Counted from the first letter of the stretch, positions 10,041 to 19,524 are shown. The stretch is 38,051 bases of DNA from Xanthobacteraceae bacterium (GCA_031291445.1 JARLJA010000064.1:1-38051); one strand, 5' to 3'. Notes: a model not told the origin generated them from the letters alone. Numbers and translations: made by a program.

Positions 10041-10069
10041 TTGCTTTCGAAGGGCGTCTTACCTATCAA
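10041..10069 (+). promoter_or_regulatory. Candidate promoter of the chorismate mutase operon
   Basis: TTGCTT (10041-10046) and TATCAA (10064-10069) with a 17-base spacer, about 66 bases before the chorismate mutase start and divergent from the metX promoter. The boxes are only moderate matches. Confidence 0.4.
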
Positions 10070-10135
10070 TGCCGTTTCCGGACGCCGGCTCTGCCAGGCG
10101 TGCGGACGTCATCAAACCAGATCTGAAGGCCAAAG

Positions 10136-11020
10136 ATGTCGAAGTCTCCGCCGGCGCCGCCGTCGCTGCAGGATCTGCGTCGCGAAATCGACCAGATCGA
10201 CGAGCAGATGCACGGCCTCCTGATGCAGCGCGCCGACATCATCGGCCGGCTGATCGCCGTCAAGCAGACCCAGGAGGTCGGCTCGGCGTTCCGGCCCGCG
10301 CGCGAGGCCGACATGATGAAGCGGCTGGCGCAGCGCCACCGCGGCCTGCTGCCGCTGGACACGGTGGAAAGCATCTGGCGCGTCATCATCGCGACCTTCA
10401 CCTACGTGCAGGCGCCGTTTTCGGTTCACGCCGATCTCTCGGCGGGCGACTCGGCGATGCGGGATTCGGCCCGGTTCCACTTCGGCTTCACGGTGCCGTT
10501 CGTCGCCCATTTCAGCGCCGCGGCCGCGGTCGACGCGGCGGCGCGTTCGCGCGGCGATCTCGCGCTGGTCTCGGCCACCAGCAGCCGGGCGCCGTGGTGG
10601 CTGCCGCTGGAGGCCGCCGGCAGCCCGAAGATCATCGCCCGCCTGCCCTTCATCGAGCGCGCCGACCACCCGGCGGCGCTGCCGGTGTTCGTGATCTCGC
10701 GGGTCGCCGACGACGCCATGGTCACCGAGATCGAGATGTGGAGCATCCGCGTCTCCGGCTGGAACGCCGAAGTGGCGCGCGCGGTATCGCCGTTCGCCGA
10801 CGTCGTCGCGGTGCCCGACGGGACGTTCGACGGCGCCGCCCTGCTGGTGTCGGTCGCCACCGCGCCGGCCTCCGATCCGGCGGCGCGGCCGCGGGAGGCG
10901 CTGGACAAGATCCGGACCACGCTGATTTCGGCCGGCGCCTCGGTGCGTTCCTCGGCCCTCGTCGGCAGCCACGCGACGCGCTATACGGTGCCGCAGGCCC
11001 CTGCCGCCGTGGCCCCCTGA
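10136..11020 (+). CDS. Chorismate mutase (AroQ type) with a large C-terminal domain
   Basis: 294 residues. The N-terminal 90 or so residues are an all-helical AroQ chorismate mutase: LQDLRREIDQIDEQMHGLLMQRADI, then a VK pair, then FRPAREADMMKRLAQRH, with the Arg and Lys residues expected to hold chorismate. This enzyme turns chorismate into prephenate for Phe and Tyr synthesis. The remaining 200 or so residues resemble the periplasmic-binding-protein-like lobe of prephenate dehydratase in layout (GDLALVSATSS, a late ATRYTV strand), but I cannot find the dehydratase TRF motif, so catalysis there is doubtful. It starts an operon with the HisC-type aminotransferase (54 bases to its start) and tyrA. 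ATG 10136 is the first good start. Confidence 0.85.
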   Translation: MSKSPPAPPSLQDLRREIDQIDEQMHGLLMQRADIIGRLIAVKQTQEVGSAFRPAREADMMKRLAQRHRGLLPLDTVESIWRVIIATFTYVQAPFSVHADLSAGDSAMRDSARFHFGFTVPFVAHFSAAAAVDAAARSRGDLALVSATSSRAPWWLPLEAAGSPKIIARLPFIERADHPAALPVFVISRVADDAMVTEIEMWSIRVSGWNAEVARAVSPFADVVAVPDGTFDGAALLVSVATAPASDPAARPREALDKIRTTLISAGASVRSSALVGSHATRYTVPQAPAAVAP

Positions 11021-11074
11021 TGGTCTAGCATCGGGCTCACCGCACGAGAGCCCCATCTTCTGGAGTTGAATTCG

Positions 11075-12169
11075 ATGTCCCGTCCCGTGCCGAAACCCGG
11101 CATCCTCGATATTGCGCCCTACACGCCGGGCAAGAGCGGCAGCGAACAGCCGGGCCGCGTGTTCAAGCTGTCGGCCAACGAGACCCCGCTCGGCCCGTCG
11201 CCGCGGGCGATCGCGGCCTACAAGGCCGCGGCGGCGCATCTGGAGGACTACCCGGAAGGCACCTCGCGGGTGCTGCGCGAGGCGATCGGCCGCAAGTTCG
11301 GCCTCGACCCCGACCGCATCGTCTGCGGCGCCGGCTCGGACGAGATCCTGAACTTCCTCGCCCACGTCTATCTCGGCCCCGGCGACGAGGCGATCCACAC
11401 CACCCACGGCTTCCTGGTCTATCCGATCGCGACCATGGGCCACGGCGCGACCAATGTGGTCGCGGCCGAGAACAACCTGGTTGCCGACGTCGACGCCATC
11501 CTCAAGGCGGTGACGCCGCGCACCAAGCTGGTCTGGCTCGCCAATCCCAACAACCCGACCGGCACCTATCTGCCGTTCGACGAGGTCAAGCGGCTGCATG
11601 CGGGGCTGCCGCCGCACGTGCTGCTGGTGCTCGACGCCGCCTATGCCGACTACGTCTCGCGCAACGACTACGAGTCCGGCATCGAACTCGTCGCCACCAC
11701 CGAAAACACGGTGATGACGCGGACCTTCTCGAAGATCTACGGATTGGCGGCGCTGCGCATCGGCTGGATGTACGGGCCCGAGCACATCGTCGACGCGGTC
11801 AACCGGATCCGCGGGCCGTTCAACGTCAGCAACGCCGCGATGGCGGCCGGCGTGGCGGCGATCGAGGACAACGAGCACTACGAAATGTCGCGCGCCCACA
11901 CCGAACGGTGGCGCAGCTGGCTGACCGACGAGATCGGCAAGCTCGGCCTCGAGGTGACGCCGAGCGTGGCGAACTTCATCCTGATCCACTTTCCGCACGA
12001 CAAGGGCCGCACCGCCGACGACGCCGACGCCTTCCTGACCGGGCGCGGCCTGATCCTGCGGGCGCTGAAGAACTACCAGCTGCCGCATGCGCTGCGGCTC
12101 ACGATCGGCACCGAGGAGGCCAACCGCCTCGTGGTCGAGGCGCTCGGCGAATTCATGAGGCGGGCGTGA
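11075..12169 (+). CDS. hisC: Histidinol-phosphate / aromatic aminotransferase (HisC family)
   Basis: 364 residues, fold type I PLP aminotransferase. Family marks are [13 protein letters not shown] near the N terminus, ANPNNPTGT (about 157-165), DAAYADYV, and the PLP lysine K220 in [15 protein letters not shown]. HisC proteins move an amino group from glutamate to imidazole-acetol phosphate, and many also act on prephenate or phenylpyruvate and related keto acids. Placed between chorismate mutase and tyrA, with the tyrA start overlapping its stop by 4 bp, its main job here is probably Tyr/Phe synthesis. ATG 11075 is preferred over an in-frame TTG at 11066; TGGAG lies upstream. Confidence 0.92.
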   Translation: MSRPVPKPGILDIAPYTPGKSGSEQPGRVFKLSANETPLGPSPRAIAAYKAAAAHLEDYPEGTSRVLREAIGRKFGLDPDRIVCGAGSDEILNFLAHVYLGPGDEAIHTTHGFLVYPIATMGHGATNVVAAENNLVADVDAILKAVTPRTKLVWLANPNNPTGTYLPFDEVKRLHAGLPPHVLLVLDAAYADYVSRNDYESGIELVATTENTVMTRTFSKIYGLAALRIGWMYGPEHIVDAVNRIRGPFNVSNAAMAAGVAAIEDNEHYEMSRAHTERWRSWLTDEIGKLGLEVTPSVANFILIHFPHDKGRTADDADAFLTGRGLILRALKNYQLPHALRLTIGTEEANRLVVEALGEFMRRA

Positions 12170-13110
12170 GCGAAAGACCGCACTTTGCGCGCGTCGCGCT
12201 GATCGGGCTCGGCCTGATCGGCTCGTCGATCGCCCGTGCCGTCAAGCAAATCGGCCTCGCCGACGAACTGGTCGCGACCGATGCCTCGGCCGCGGTCCGC
12301 GACCGCGCCGCCGAGATCAGGCTCGCCGACCGCATCGCCGCCACCAACGCCGACGCGGTCAGGGACGCCGACCTGGTGATCGCCTGCGTCCCGGTCGGCG
12401 CCTGCGCCGAGGTCGCCGCCAGCATCGCCCCCCACCTCAAGGCCGGCGCGATCGTCTCCGACGTCGGCTCGGTCAAGGGCGCGGTGCTGCGGGCGATGTG
12501 TCCCTTGCTGCCGCCGTCGGTCCATTTCATTCCCGCCCACCCGGTGGCCGGCACCGAGAATTCCGGGCCGGACGCGGGTTTCGCCGAACTGTTCATCAAC
12601 CGCTGGTGCATTCTGACCCCGCCGGAGGGGATCGACGCCGCCGCGCTGGAGAAGCTCACCGGCTTCTGGCGCGCGCTCGGCGCCAATGTCGAGGTCATGA
12701 GCGCCGAGCATCACGACCTGGTGCTGGCGGTGACCAGCCACCTGCCGCACCTGATCGCCTACACCATCGTCGGCACCGCCGACGAGCTCGAGGACGTGAC
12801 CCGCTCGGAGGTGCTGAAATTCTCCGCCGGCGGCTTCCGCGACTTCACCCGCATCGCCGCCTCCGATCCGACCATGTGGCGCGACGTCTTCCTCACCAAC
12901 AAGGACGCGGTGCTGGAAATGCTCGGCGCGTTCCAGGAGGACCTGTCGAAATTGACCCGCGCCATCCGCCGCGGCGATGGCGAGGCCCTGTTCGATCATT
13001 TCACCCGGACCCGCGCCATCCGCCGCGGCATCGTCGATCTCGGCCAGGAGACCGCGAGCGCGGACTTCGGCCGCCCGCACGGGCCGCTGCCGAAGACGCC
13101 GTCGAGCTGA
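12166..13110 (+). CDS. tyrA: Prephenate / arogenate (cyclohexadienyl) dehydrogenase TyrA
   Basis: 314 residues from GTG 12166, which overlaps the hisC stop by four bases (GTGA). An N-terminal Rossmann domain ([12 protein letters not shown], residues 10-21) binds NAD(P); the C-terminal helical domain carries the conserved HPVAGTE segment (H125 near the active site). The enzyme oxidatively decarboxylates prephenate or arogenate toward tyrosine. There is no C-terminal ACT domain, so feedback control by tyrosine, if any, is not through that module. It closes the operon and converges on the DUF2125 gene. Confidence 0.94.
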   Translation: MSERPHFARVALIGLGLIGSSIARAVKQIGLADELVATDASAAVRDRAAEIRLADRIAATNADAVRDADLVIACVPVGACAEVAASIAPHLKAGAIVSDVGSVKGAVLRAMCPLLPPSVHFIPAHPVAGTENSGPDAGFAELFINRWCILTPPEGIDAAALEKLTGFWRALGANVEVMSAEHHDLVLAVTSHLPHLIAYTIVGTADELEDVTRSEVLKFSAGGFRDFTRIAASDPTMWRDVFLTNKDAVLEMLGAFQEDLSKLTRAIRRGDGEALFDHFTRTRAIRRGIVDLGQETASADFGRPHGPLPKTPSS

Positions 13111-13131
13111 CGGGCCAGCGACGCGGCCGGC

Positions 13132-13146
13132 CGCGGAGTCTCCGCG
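13132..13146. terminator. Short GC inverted repeat between tyrA and the DUF2125 gene
   Basis: CGCGGAG (13132-13138) and CTCCGCG (13140-13146) are perfect complements with a single central base, directly next to the DUF2125 stop codon and 21 bases after tyrA. It has no T run; at best it is a Rho-dependent or stabilising hairpin for both convergent transcripts. Confidence 0.3.
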
Positions 13147-14343
13147 TCAGAACAGCGGCGGCAACTGCGCGATCTGCAGGGGCCCGAGAAACATCGCGCC
13201 GTCGACGAATCTCAGCGGCAGCGCGATGGCATTGCGGCCCTCGAGCGTGGTCGGCTGGCCGAGCATGGCGACGCCGGCGGCGAGACCCGCATTGGCGTTC
13301 TTGCGAGCGAGGTTGCCGAGGCCCGGAATGGCGCGGTCCAGCGCCCCGAGCACGTTGTTGACGTCGCGCGCACTCACGCCCGGGGCGATTTTGTCGACCG
13401 ATCCCTGCGACAGGCCCTGGTCGAGCACGCGATCGAGGCCGAGCGCGGGCATGATCTTCTCGAGCCCCGCCACAGTCATCGCCAGCTGGCCGTCGAGCTT
13501 GCCGCCCGCGTTGAGGCTGAGGGACCCTGCGGCGAGCGCCAGGACCTCGCCCTGCTCGAAGCGCGACTGGGTGATGTCGATGCGCCCGCCAGCCGCCTGG
13601 ATTTCGCGAAACCGCACCGGCCAGGGCTTCGGCGACACGTCCTTCAAGCCGCGAAAGCGGACCCGGACATCCGTGTTGAAGGGATTTTGCAGCACCGGAT
13701 GAACGCCGAGGATCTTGGCGACCACGAGCTGCAGCACCGCCTCGACCACGGGATTGTCCGGCGTCGAGCCCTCGGCGAGGCGGGCGTGCAGCTCCAGGTG
13801 ATCGGCGCGCAGCAGCGGAGCCGCCACTGCGCCGGTGATGAGATCGACGGACGGATGGTCGAAGGCGAGCGAGACGCGCTGCGGCGCCGTCGGCAGGCCG
13901 GCCGCGCTGGCCTGGCCGAGCGTCCAGTTCGCGGTGATCGACGGCTGCTGGCCGAGATCGGCGACGGTGACCGGTCCGGTGAATTCGGCGATGATCCGCG
14001 TGGGATCGTAGATCTGGGTGACGACGTGAATGTCGGCGAGCCGGGCCGTCGCCGGTGTGTTCGAGGCGGACTGCTCCGCGGTCTGCGCGGCCAGCGCGAC
14101 GCTGGCGCCGACGCAGTCGACCTCGAGGCGGAACGGGAAGCCGCCGACCTTGCGCTGGGCGCAATCATAGACCCGCCCGGACCTGGCTTCGCGGTCGCGC
14201 CAGCCGTCGAGCTCGGTATCGATGCGCCCGGCGGCGACGAACCAGAACACGCTCCAGCCCGCCGCAAGGACGACCACGGCGGCCGGAACCGCATAGAGCG
14301 GCCAGCGGGAACGACGGCGCGGCAACACTTCGGTATCAACCAT
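13147..14343 (-). CDS. DUF2125 domain protein, membrane-anchored
   Basis: 398 residues. A short basic start (PRRRSRWPLY) leads into one membrane helix (about 12-34); the rest is a periplasmic beta-rich domain typical of DUF2125. Two cysteines in the first third (DCAQRKVGGFPFRLEVDC) may form a disulfide. The family's function is unknown; it is widespread in Rhizobiales, often near tyrA. ATG 14343 was chosen because the longer frame to 14559 adds a non-membrane, low-quality stretch. Divergent from the ChaC-like gene; no clear promoter was found in the 214-base gap. Confidence 0.85.
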   Translation of the reverse strand: MVDTEVLPRRRSRWPLYAVPAAVVVLAAGWSVFWFVAAGRIDTELDGWRDREARSGRVYDCAQRKVGGFPFRLEVDCVGASVALAAQTAEQSASNTPATARLADIHVVTQIYDPTRIIAEFTGPVTVADLGQQPSITANWTLGQASAAGLPTAPQRVSLAFDHPSVDLITGAVAAPLLRADHLELHARLAEGSTPDNPVVEAVLQLVVAKILGVHPVLQNPFNTDVRVRFRGLKDVSPKPWPVRFREIQAAGGRIDITQSRFEQGEVLALAAGSLSLNAGGKLDGQLAMTVAGLEKIMPALGLDRVLDQGLSQGSVDKIAPGVSARDVNNVLGALDRAIPGLGNLARKNANAGLAAGVAMLGQPTTLEGRNAIALPLRFVDGAMFLGPLQIAQLPPLF

Positions 14344-14557
14344 CGAACGACCTGAAGCTAACAGTGAGGAGATTTCCGGGCAGAATTTCGCCGTTTCGCG
14401 AACATCCCAAACGAGGTGCTCGCGCCGGTGCACGTTCCCATAGCCGGAAACGGCCGGCGGCAGAAGCGCAATCGCGCCCACCGCCGCGCGGCGCCGCAAA
14501 TCCGTTGAAGTCGGCGCCGCCCCGTGACACATCAGGCCGGTCACGGAAGCAAGCAGC

Positions 14558-15133
14558 ATGGCGGCACAGATTCTCTCTGAAACCGATTTTCCCGACGGCG
14601 ACCTGTGGGTTTTCGGCTACGGCTCGCTGATCTGGAATCCGGGCTTTGACTTCGTCGAACGGGTTCCGGCGCGGTTGATCGGCGAACATCGCGCCCTGTG
14701 CATCTATTCCTTCGTCCACCGCGGCACTCCGGAACGACCCGGGCTGGTGCTCGGGCTCGACCGCGGCGGCGCCTGCCAGGGTCTCGCCTTCCGGGTCGCG
14801 CGCGAACGGCGGGAGGAGACGGTCGCGTACCTGCGCGCACGCGAGCAGGTGACGAGCGTCTATCGCGAGGTGATGCGCTCGGTGTGGCTCAAGAACCAGT
14901 CCCGTCAGCGGGTCAGCGCGCTCGCCTACGTGTCGGACCGCGGACACGACCAGTATGCCGGGCGCCTGCCGCTCGAGCGCCAGCTTCACCTGGTGCGCCA
15001 GGGCCACGGCGCCTCGGGGGCGAATACCGACTACGTGCTGGCGACCGTCAAGGCGCTCGAAGGCCACGACATCCATGACGGCCCGCTGCATCAGCTCGCG
15101 GCCCGGCTGCGCGCCGACGCCGGTCACGCCTGA
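14558..15133 (+). CDS. Gamma-glutamylcyclotransferase (ChaC family)
   Basis: 191 residues. The FGYGSLIWNPGFDF segment (residues 19-32) is the nucleotide-like loop that marks the gamma-glutamylcyclotransferase fold, and ChaC-type motifs follow (VHRGTPERPGL, GLAFRV, REVMRSVWL). ChaC proteins cleave glutathione or related gamma-glutamyl peptides to 5-oxoproline in the cytosol. Length is typical. It converges on plsC with a gap of only 19 bases. Confidence 0.88.
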   Translation: MAAQILSETDFPDGDLWVFGYGSLIWNPGFDFVERVPARLIGEHRALCIYSFVHRGTPERPGLVLGLDRGGACQGLAFRVARERREETVAYLRAREQVTSVYREVMRSVWLKNQSRQRVSALAYVSDRGHDQYAGRLPLERQLHLVRQGHGASGANTDYVLATVKALEGHDIHDGPLHQLAARLRADAGHA

Positions 15134-15152
15134 GCGCGCGGCGCGACACGCC

Positions 15153-15929
15153 TCAGCCCCGGCTCGGCACGGGCGCCACGGCGCCGAACAGCCTCGCTTG
15201 TTCCTCGCGCGCGTCCTGCAGGATCCGGTTGGTCGCGGTCTCGATCGCATCCGGCATGCGCGTGAGGAATTCGTCGCGCGGCAATCCCGGCGGCAGCGGA
15301 TCGAGGAATTCGACGACGATGGTGCCCGGATAGCGCATGAAGCTGCGCCGCGGCCAGAACAGGCCGGTGTTGAGCGCCACCGGAATGCAGGGCACGTCGC
15401 ACAGGGCGTAGATCTGTCCCACGCCCGGCTTGTAGTCCGGCTCGGCGCCGGCCGCCCGGCGGGTGCCTTCGGGAAAGATGATGAGCTGGCGGCCGCGCCG
15501 CACCTCGTCGCGCGCGGCCCGCACCATCTCGCGCAGGGCGCGGGCGCCGGCGGCACGGTCGATGCCGATCATGTCGGCCTTGAGCAGGTACCAGCCGAAC
15601 AGCGGAATCCAGGTCAGCTCGCGCTTGAGGATGTAGAGCGGCTGGTCGAAAAACTGCAGCAGCGCGAAGGTCTCCCAGGCCGACTGATGCTTGGCCGCGA
15701 CGATCAGCGGGCCCTTCGGAATTTTCTCGAGACCGCGGTACTCGACCTTGGTGTTGCAGATCAGGCGCATCAGCCAGATGCTGCTGCGGCCCCAGTTCTT
15801 GGCGATGGTCAGGATGCCCCAGCGCGGCATCAGATAGGTCGGCAGACCGACGATCACCCAGAACGCGAGCAGGATGTAGAAGGCGATGTTGAAGATCAGC
15901 GAGCGTACGAAGATCGATGCAGACGGCAC
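15153..15929 (-). CDS. plsC: 1-acyl-sn-glycerol-3-phosphate acyltransferase
   Basis: 258 residues from GTG 15929 (GGAAGC upstream). One hydrophobic anchor (about 8-33) precedes the acyltransferase domain with the catalytic HQSAWE (the family's HX4D/E block), FPEGTRR and the VPCIPVALNTG region. PlsC adds the second acyl chain to lysophosphatidic acid at the inner membrane to make phosphatidic acid. A longer frame reaches upstream but runs antisense-like through the ydcF-like gene. It is last in the ftsE-ftsX-ydcF-like-plsC strand-wise series, 29 bases after the YdcF-like stop. Confidence 0.92.
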   Translation of the reverse strand: MPSASIFVRSLIFNIAFYILLAFWVIVGLPTYLMPRWGILTIAKNWGRSSIWLMRLICNTKVEYRGLEKIPKGPLIVAAKHQSAWETFALLQFFDQPLYILKRELTWIPLFGWYLLKADMIGIDRAAGARALREMVRAARDEVRRGRQLIIFPEGTRRAAGAEPDYKPGVGQIYALCDVPCIPVALNTGLFWPRRSFMRYPGTIVVEFLDPLPPGLPRDEFLTRMPDAIETATNRILQDAREEQARLFGAVAPVPSRG

Positions 15930-15958
15930 GTTCAGCTTCCAATCCGTTCGGCGCCCGG

Positions 15959-16678
15959 TCAGTTGACCGACGCGGCAGACCTGCGGGCGATGTCGCGGCG
16001 GACATGGACCGGCTCGTCGGGCGCGACCATCGCCCCCAGCCCGAGACGGTCGAGACCGACGCGCAGCTCGGCCGCGACGTATTTGGCGTATTCCAATAGC
16101 AACAGCCGAACCGCCGCGCCACTGCTCCACCACGGCTCGTCGTTCCACTTGTCGCCCACCACCGGGAACGGAATCAGCGCGACGTCCGGCATGGCGTGGG
16201 ACAGTTCGACGATGGCACGCGGCATGTGGTAGTTGGAGGTCACGACGATCAGCGAGTGGAAGCCCCGCTGCCGGACCCAGCGTCGGGTCTCGGTCGCGTT
16301 GCTGCGGGTGTTGACGGCGGAGTGATCGAGGTCGACGCAGCAGCCGAGCAGCGCCTGGCTGTCGGGGATGGAGCGCTGGATCTCCAGCGTACTGCTGGCC
16401 GGGTGCACGCCCGAGATCAGGAGCCGCTTGCCGTAGCCGACCGACAGCAACTCCATCGCGTCCGATACCCGCGACGATCCGCCGGTCAGCACCACGATGC
16501 CGTCGGCGTCGCGCGCCGGCTTGATCTCGGTGGCGGGAAGCTGGCGCAGAAACACCACGAAACCGACCACCGCCGCCGCCGCGACGACGAACACAAGCGA
16601 GATCACGAGGCGGAGGAATCGCACCACGACGGACGCCGCCGCGCTGACGCGCGATGCATGGGTCTCGGTCGCTATCAT
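15959..16678 (-). CDS. YdcF / SanA-like DUF218 membrane protein
   Basis: 239 residues. A strongly hydrophobic N-terminal segment (about 18-44) anchors a DUF218 domain that starts at ADGIVVLTGGSSRVSDAMELL and includes VTSNYHMPRA. DUF218 proteins (YdcF, SanA, ElyC) act in envelope assembly, sometimes in lipid-carrier or peptidoglycan steps; the reaction is not known for most. The position between ftsX and plsC supports an envelope role. ATG 16678 is the only sensible start. Confidence 0.82.
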   Translation of the reverse strand: MIATETHASRVSAAASVVVRFLRLVISLVFVVAAAAVVGFVVFLRQLPATEIKPARDADGIVVLTGGSSRVSDAMELLSVGYGKRLLISGVHPASSTLEIQRSIPDSQALLGCCVDLDHSAVNTRSNATETRRWVRQRGFHSLIVVTSNYHMPRAIVELSHAMPDVALIPFPVVGDKWNDEPWWSSGAAVRLLLLEYAKYVAAELRVGLDRLGLGAMVAPDEPVHVRRDIARRSAASVN

Positions 16679-16771
16679 GGCAGGGCTGGCCGGCTCCCGG
16701 GGCTGACGGTCTGATTCAACAAACTCAAGTGTAACGCAAAATCCGGCATTGCTGCGACCGGAATCCGGCTC

Positions 16772-17746
16772 CTAATCAATGTCGCTCAGCGTTGCGAACA
16801 GGGTGCGGCGCGACGCCAGCGCGGTGATCAGCGCGATCACCGCCGCCTGCACCAGCAGCACCAGATACCCCGAGGGACGCAGCGAAAACGTGCCCATCAG
16901 CGCCGCGAACTGGTCGCCCGCGGGCGTCCCGGCGAACCACGCCCCGATCGATTCGGAGAAGCCGAACAGCAGCAGCGCCGCGACCACGCCGATCAGGCCG
17001 CCCTCGCAGCCGAGCCGCAGGAAGTGCCGCAGAAACCGGTTGGCGATGAAGCGATCGGAGGCGCCGACGAAATGCAGCACCTCGACGATCGGCCGGTTCG
17101 CCGCCATGGCGCCGCGTGTTGCGAACGAAACGCAGATGATGGTGGCGACGATGACGAGGATCAGGATGCCGACGCCGGCGAGCACGGTCGCTCCCGTGGT
17201 CGATCGCATGCGCTCGATCCAGGCCCGGTGGTCGTCGATGCTGGCGGACGGCGCGACCTGGGCGACGCGGCCGCGCAGGCTCGCGAGGTCGAGCCCGCCC
17301 TCCGGCGCCACCCGCGCGACGATCACCCGCGGGATCGGCAGATCCGCCATTGACAGCCCGGTGCCGAGCCAGGGCTCGAGCAGCCTGGCCGAGTCTTCGC
17401 TGGTGAACGGCTGCACCGAGACGATCCCCGGCTGCGAGCGCACCGCGGCGACGACGGCGGCTACATCCTTGTCGAGGTCGCGGCCCTGCACCGGCCGCAG
17501 CTGAATGGTAATCTCGCTGGCCACGTCCGACTGCCACTCCGCCGCCGACGCCCGCACCAGGAGGACCCCGCCGGTCGTCAGCGACGCCAGGAAGGTCATG
17601 ATCGCCACCACCGCGACCAGCGCGCTGCCGGCGATCGAATCGCGCGGCACGATCGGAGCCGAGTTACGCGCCCTGGCCGGCAGGCTCGGGCGTTGATCGG
17701 TCCCCAGATCCACCAGGCTGTGTCGATTGCCGCCGGCTTTACTCAT
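16772..17746 (-). CDS. ftsX: Cell division protein FtsX
   Basis: 324 residues with the FtsX pattern: a cytoplasmic N terminus, a first membrane helix near 40-66, a periplasmic loop of about 100 residues, and three more helices toward the C terminus (about 190-215, 245-270, 295-317). FtsX with FtsE couples cytoplasmic ATP hydrolysis to activation of periplasmic murein hydrolases at the division site. It overlaps the ftsE 3' end by 8 bp, so translation is coupled. The N-terminal 35 residues are Pro/Arg-rich and less conserved. Confidence 0.93.
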   Translation of the reverse strand: MSKAGGNRHSLVDLGTDQRPSLPARARNSAPIVPRDSIAGSALVAVVAIMTFLASLTTGGVLLVRASAAEWQSDVASEITIQLRPVQGRDLDKDVAAVVAAVRSQPGIVSVQPFTSEDSARLLEPWLGTGLSMADLPIPRVIVARVAPEGGLDLASLRGRVAQVAPSASIDDHRAWIERMRSTTGATVLAGVGILILVIVATIICVSFATRGAMAANRPIVEVLHFVGASDRFIANRFLRHFLRLGCEGGLIGVVAALLLFGFSESIGAWFAGTPAGDQFAALMGTFSLRPSGYLVLLVQAAVIALITALASRRTLFATLSDID

Positions 17747-18404
17747 AGATGTGCAGCCGCCCCTCGTGTAGCACCATGCGCCGCGCGTCGATCTGGTCCA
17801 TCAGGCCGATGTCGTGGGTCGCGATGATCACCGCGGTCCCCGACCGGTTGAGTTCGATGAACAGCCGCAGCAGGCGGCGCGCCAGGGTCGGGTCGACGTT
17901 GCCCGTCGGCTCGTCGGCGAGCAGGAGCAGCGGACGGGCGATCACCGCCCGCGCGATCGCGGCGCGCTGCTTCTCACCCCCGGACAGCACCGGCGGCAGG
18001 GCGTCCATCCGCTCGCCGAGCCCGACCCAGCGCAAGAGGTCGATGACCTCCTTGCGATAGCTGGATTCCGGCCGTCCCATGACGCGCAGCGGCAAGGCGA
18101 CGTTCTCGTAGGTCGACATGTGGTCGAGCAACCGGAAATCCTGCAGCACGATACCGATGCGCTTGCGCAGGTCGGCAACGCCCTCCTTGTCGAGCAGCGA
18201 CACGTCCTGACCGAACAGGTTGACCAGACCGCGCGTCGGCCGAATCGACAGGAACAGCAGGCGCAGCAGGGACGTCTTGCCGGCCCCCGACGGCCCGGTC
18301 AGAAACTGGAACGAGTTCCGCGGAATGTGGAAATTGAGATCGCGCAGCACTTCCGGACCGAGGCCATAGCGCAGACCGACATTCTCGAACCGGACCACGC
18401 TCAC
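17739..18404 (-). CDS. ftsE: Cell division ATP-binding protein FtsE
   Basis: 221 residues, an ABC ATPase with Walker A GPSGAGKTS (37-45), the signature LSGGEKQR, Walker B LLLLADEPTGNVD and the switch-histidine TATHD-like ATHD. The early VRFENVGLRYG and the IGIVLQDFRLLDHMSTYENVALPLRVMG blocks are typical of FtsE. Starts at GTG 18404. It works with FtsX at the septum. The upstream 237-base gap to the divergent zinc-ribbon gene must hold promoters for both, but none stands out and no TTAA-N7-TTAA CtrA box is present. Confidence 0.96.
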   Translation of the reverse strand: MSVVRFENVGLRYGLGPEVLRDLNFHIPRNSFQFLTGPSGAGKTSLLRLLFLSIRPTRGLVNLFGQDVSLLDKEGVADLRKRIGIVLQDFRLLDHMSTYENVALPLRVMGRPESSYRKEVIDLLRWVGLGERMDALPPVLSGGEKQRAAIARAVIARPLLLLADEPTGNVDPTLARRLLRLFIELNRSGTAVIIATHDIGLMDQIDARRMVLHEGRLHIYE

Positions 18405-18641
18405 CCCCGCGCCACGGCGGGTTCGCTGCCCCAGAACCCATTCCGCGCCATCTCCAAAAACCCTTTTTGTTCAACGCATTGGCAGAAACTCGGCGGCACG
18501 CTCGCGGCCCTCGCTGACGCCCTCTCGCAACCCCGCCGCAGGCGTCCCGGCGGTTTTCTCACCATGATGAAAAAGTTGTGCTGCGTTATGGTTTCCAGTT
18601 CGTTAACGGACCCATGATACAGTCCACGCGTTCATCCCGCG

Positions 18642-19505
18642 ATGGATTCCATGCAGATCGTCTGTCCGCACTGTACGACCTCCTACGCCGTCGACGCCGC
18701 GACCTTCGGGTCTGCCGGGCGCACCGTGCGCTGCGCGCGCTGCAAGGAAACCTGGCTGGCCTTCCCGGAAGAAACGCCCGCCCCCCTCGCCATGAGCGCG
18801 GACGCGGACGGCGGCAGCGACTGGGACGAGCCGCCGCCGGAGGCCGCCACCGAGGAGGACATGCCCGTCGTCGACAGTCCGTCGATCTCGAGCGAACTGC
18901 CGGCGGTCGAAGACGCCGAATGGACGACGCTGGCGCGGCACGAGGTCGACGACATCCTGGAAGGACCGCGGACGCGGTCGCTGATGGACCGGCTCGGGTT
19001 GACGGCGCTGTCGCTCGGACCGCTCGCCCGCGCCCGGACGCTGCATCACCTCGCCGCGAAGCCTCCCGTGAGCCTGCCCGTGGTCTGCGCCGCCATGGGC
19101 GCCCTGGCGATTGGCCTGATCTTCTGGCGGGCGGACGTGGTGCGGCTGATGCCCCAGACCGCGGCGTTCTTTAGAATGGTCGGGCTCGGCGTCAACCTGC
19201 GGGGGCTGGCCTTCGAGGACGTCAAGGTCTCGACCGAGATCGTCGAAAACAAGCCGGTGCTGGTCATCGAGGGCACTATCGTCGATGTCGCCAAGAAGAC
19301 GATCGAGGTTCCGCGACTGCGGTTCCTGGTGCGGGACGGGCACGGCACCGAGATCTACGCCTGGAACGCGGTGCTCGAGCAGCCGGTGCTGAGACCCGGC
19401 GAGAAGGCCTGGTTCAAGTCCCGCCTCGCATCCCCGCCGGCGGATGGCCGCGAGATCGTGGTCCGCTTCTTCAACCGCCGCGACGTCGCGGCCGGCGGCG
19501 TCTGA
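18642..19505 (+). CDS. MJ0042-type zinc-ribbon membrane protein
   Basis: 287 residues. The first 40 residues form a zinc ribbon with C8-x2-C11 and C31-x2-C34 (CPHC and CARC). An acidic linker follows, then one membrane helix near 147-165 and a C-terminal domain like DUF3426, probably outside the membrane. These proteins are common in alphaproteobacteria next to ftsEX; their job is unknown. ATG 18651 (MQIVCPHC) is an alternative start three codons in. The CpdR-like gene begins 19 bases after its stop, so they likely share a transcript. Confidence 0.85.
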   Translation: MDSMQIVCPHCTTSYAVDAATFGSAGRTVRCARCKETWLAFPEETPAPLAMSADADGGSDWDEPPPEAATEEDMPVVDSPSISSELPAVEDAEWTTLARHEVDDILEGPRTRSLMDRLGLTALSLGPLARARTLHHLAAKPPVSLPVVCAAMGALAIGLIFWRADVVRLMPQTAAFFRMVGLGVNLRGLAFEDVKVSTEIVENKPVLVIEGTIVDVAKKTIEVPRLRFLVRDGHGTEIYAWNAVLEQPVLRPGEKAWFKSRLASPPADGREIVVRFFNRRDVAAGGV

Positions 19506-19524
19506 CGGCAGCACGACCCACGCC

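Noticed and set aside
18405-18641. CtrA binding site (TTAA-N7-TTAA) before ftsE or the zinc-ribbon gene
   Set aside because: Only isolated TTAA half-sites are present; no pair at the right distance.
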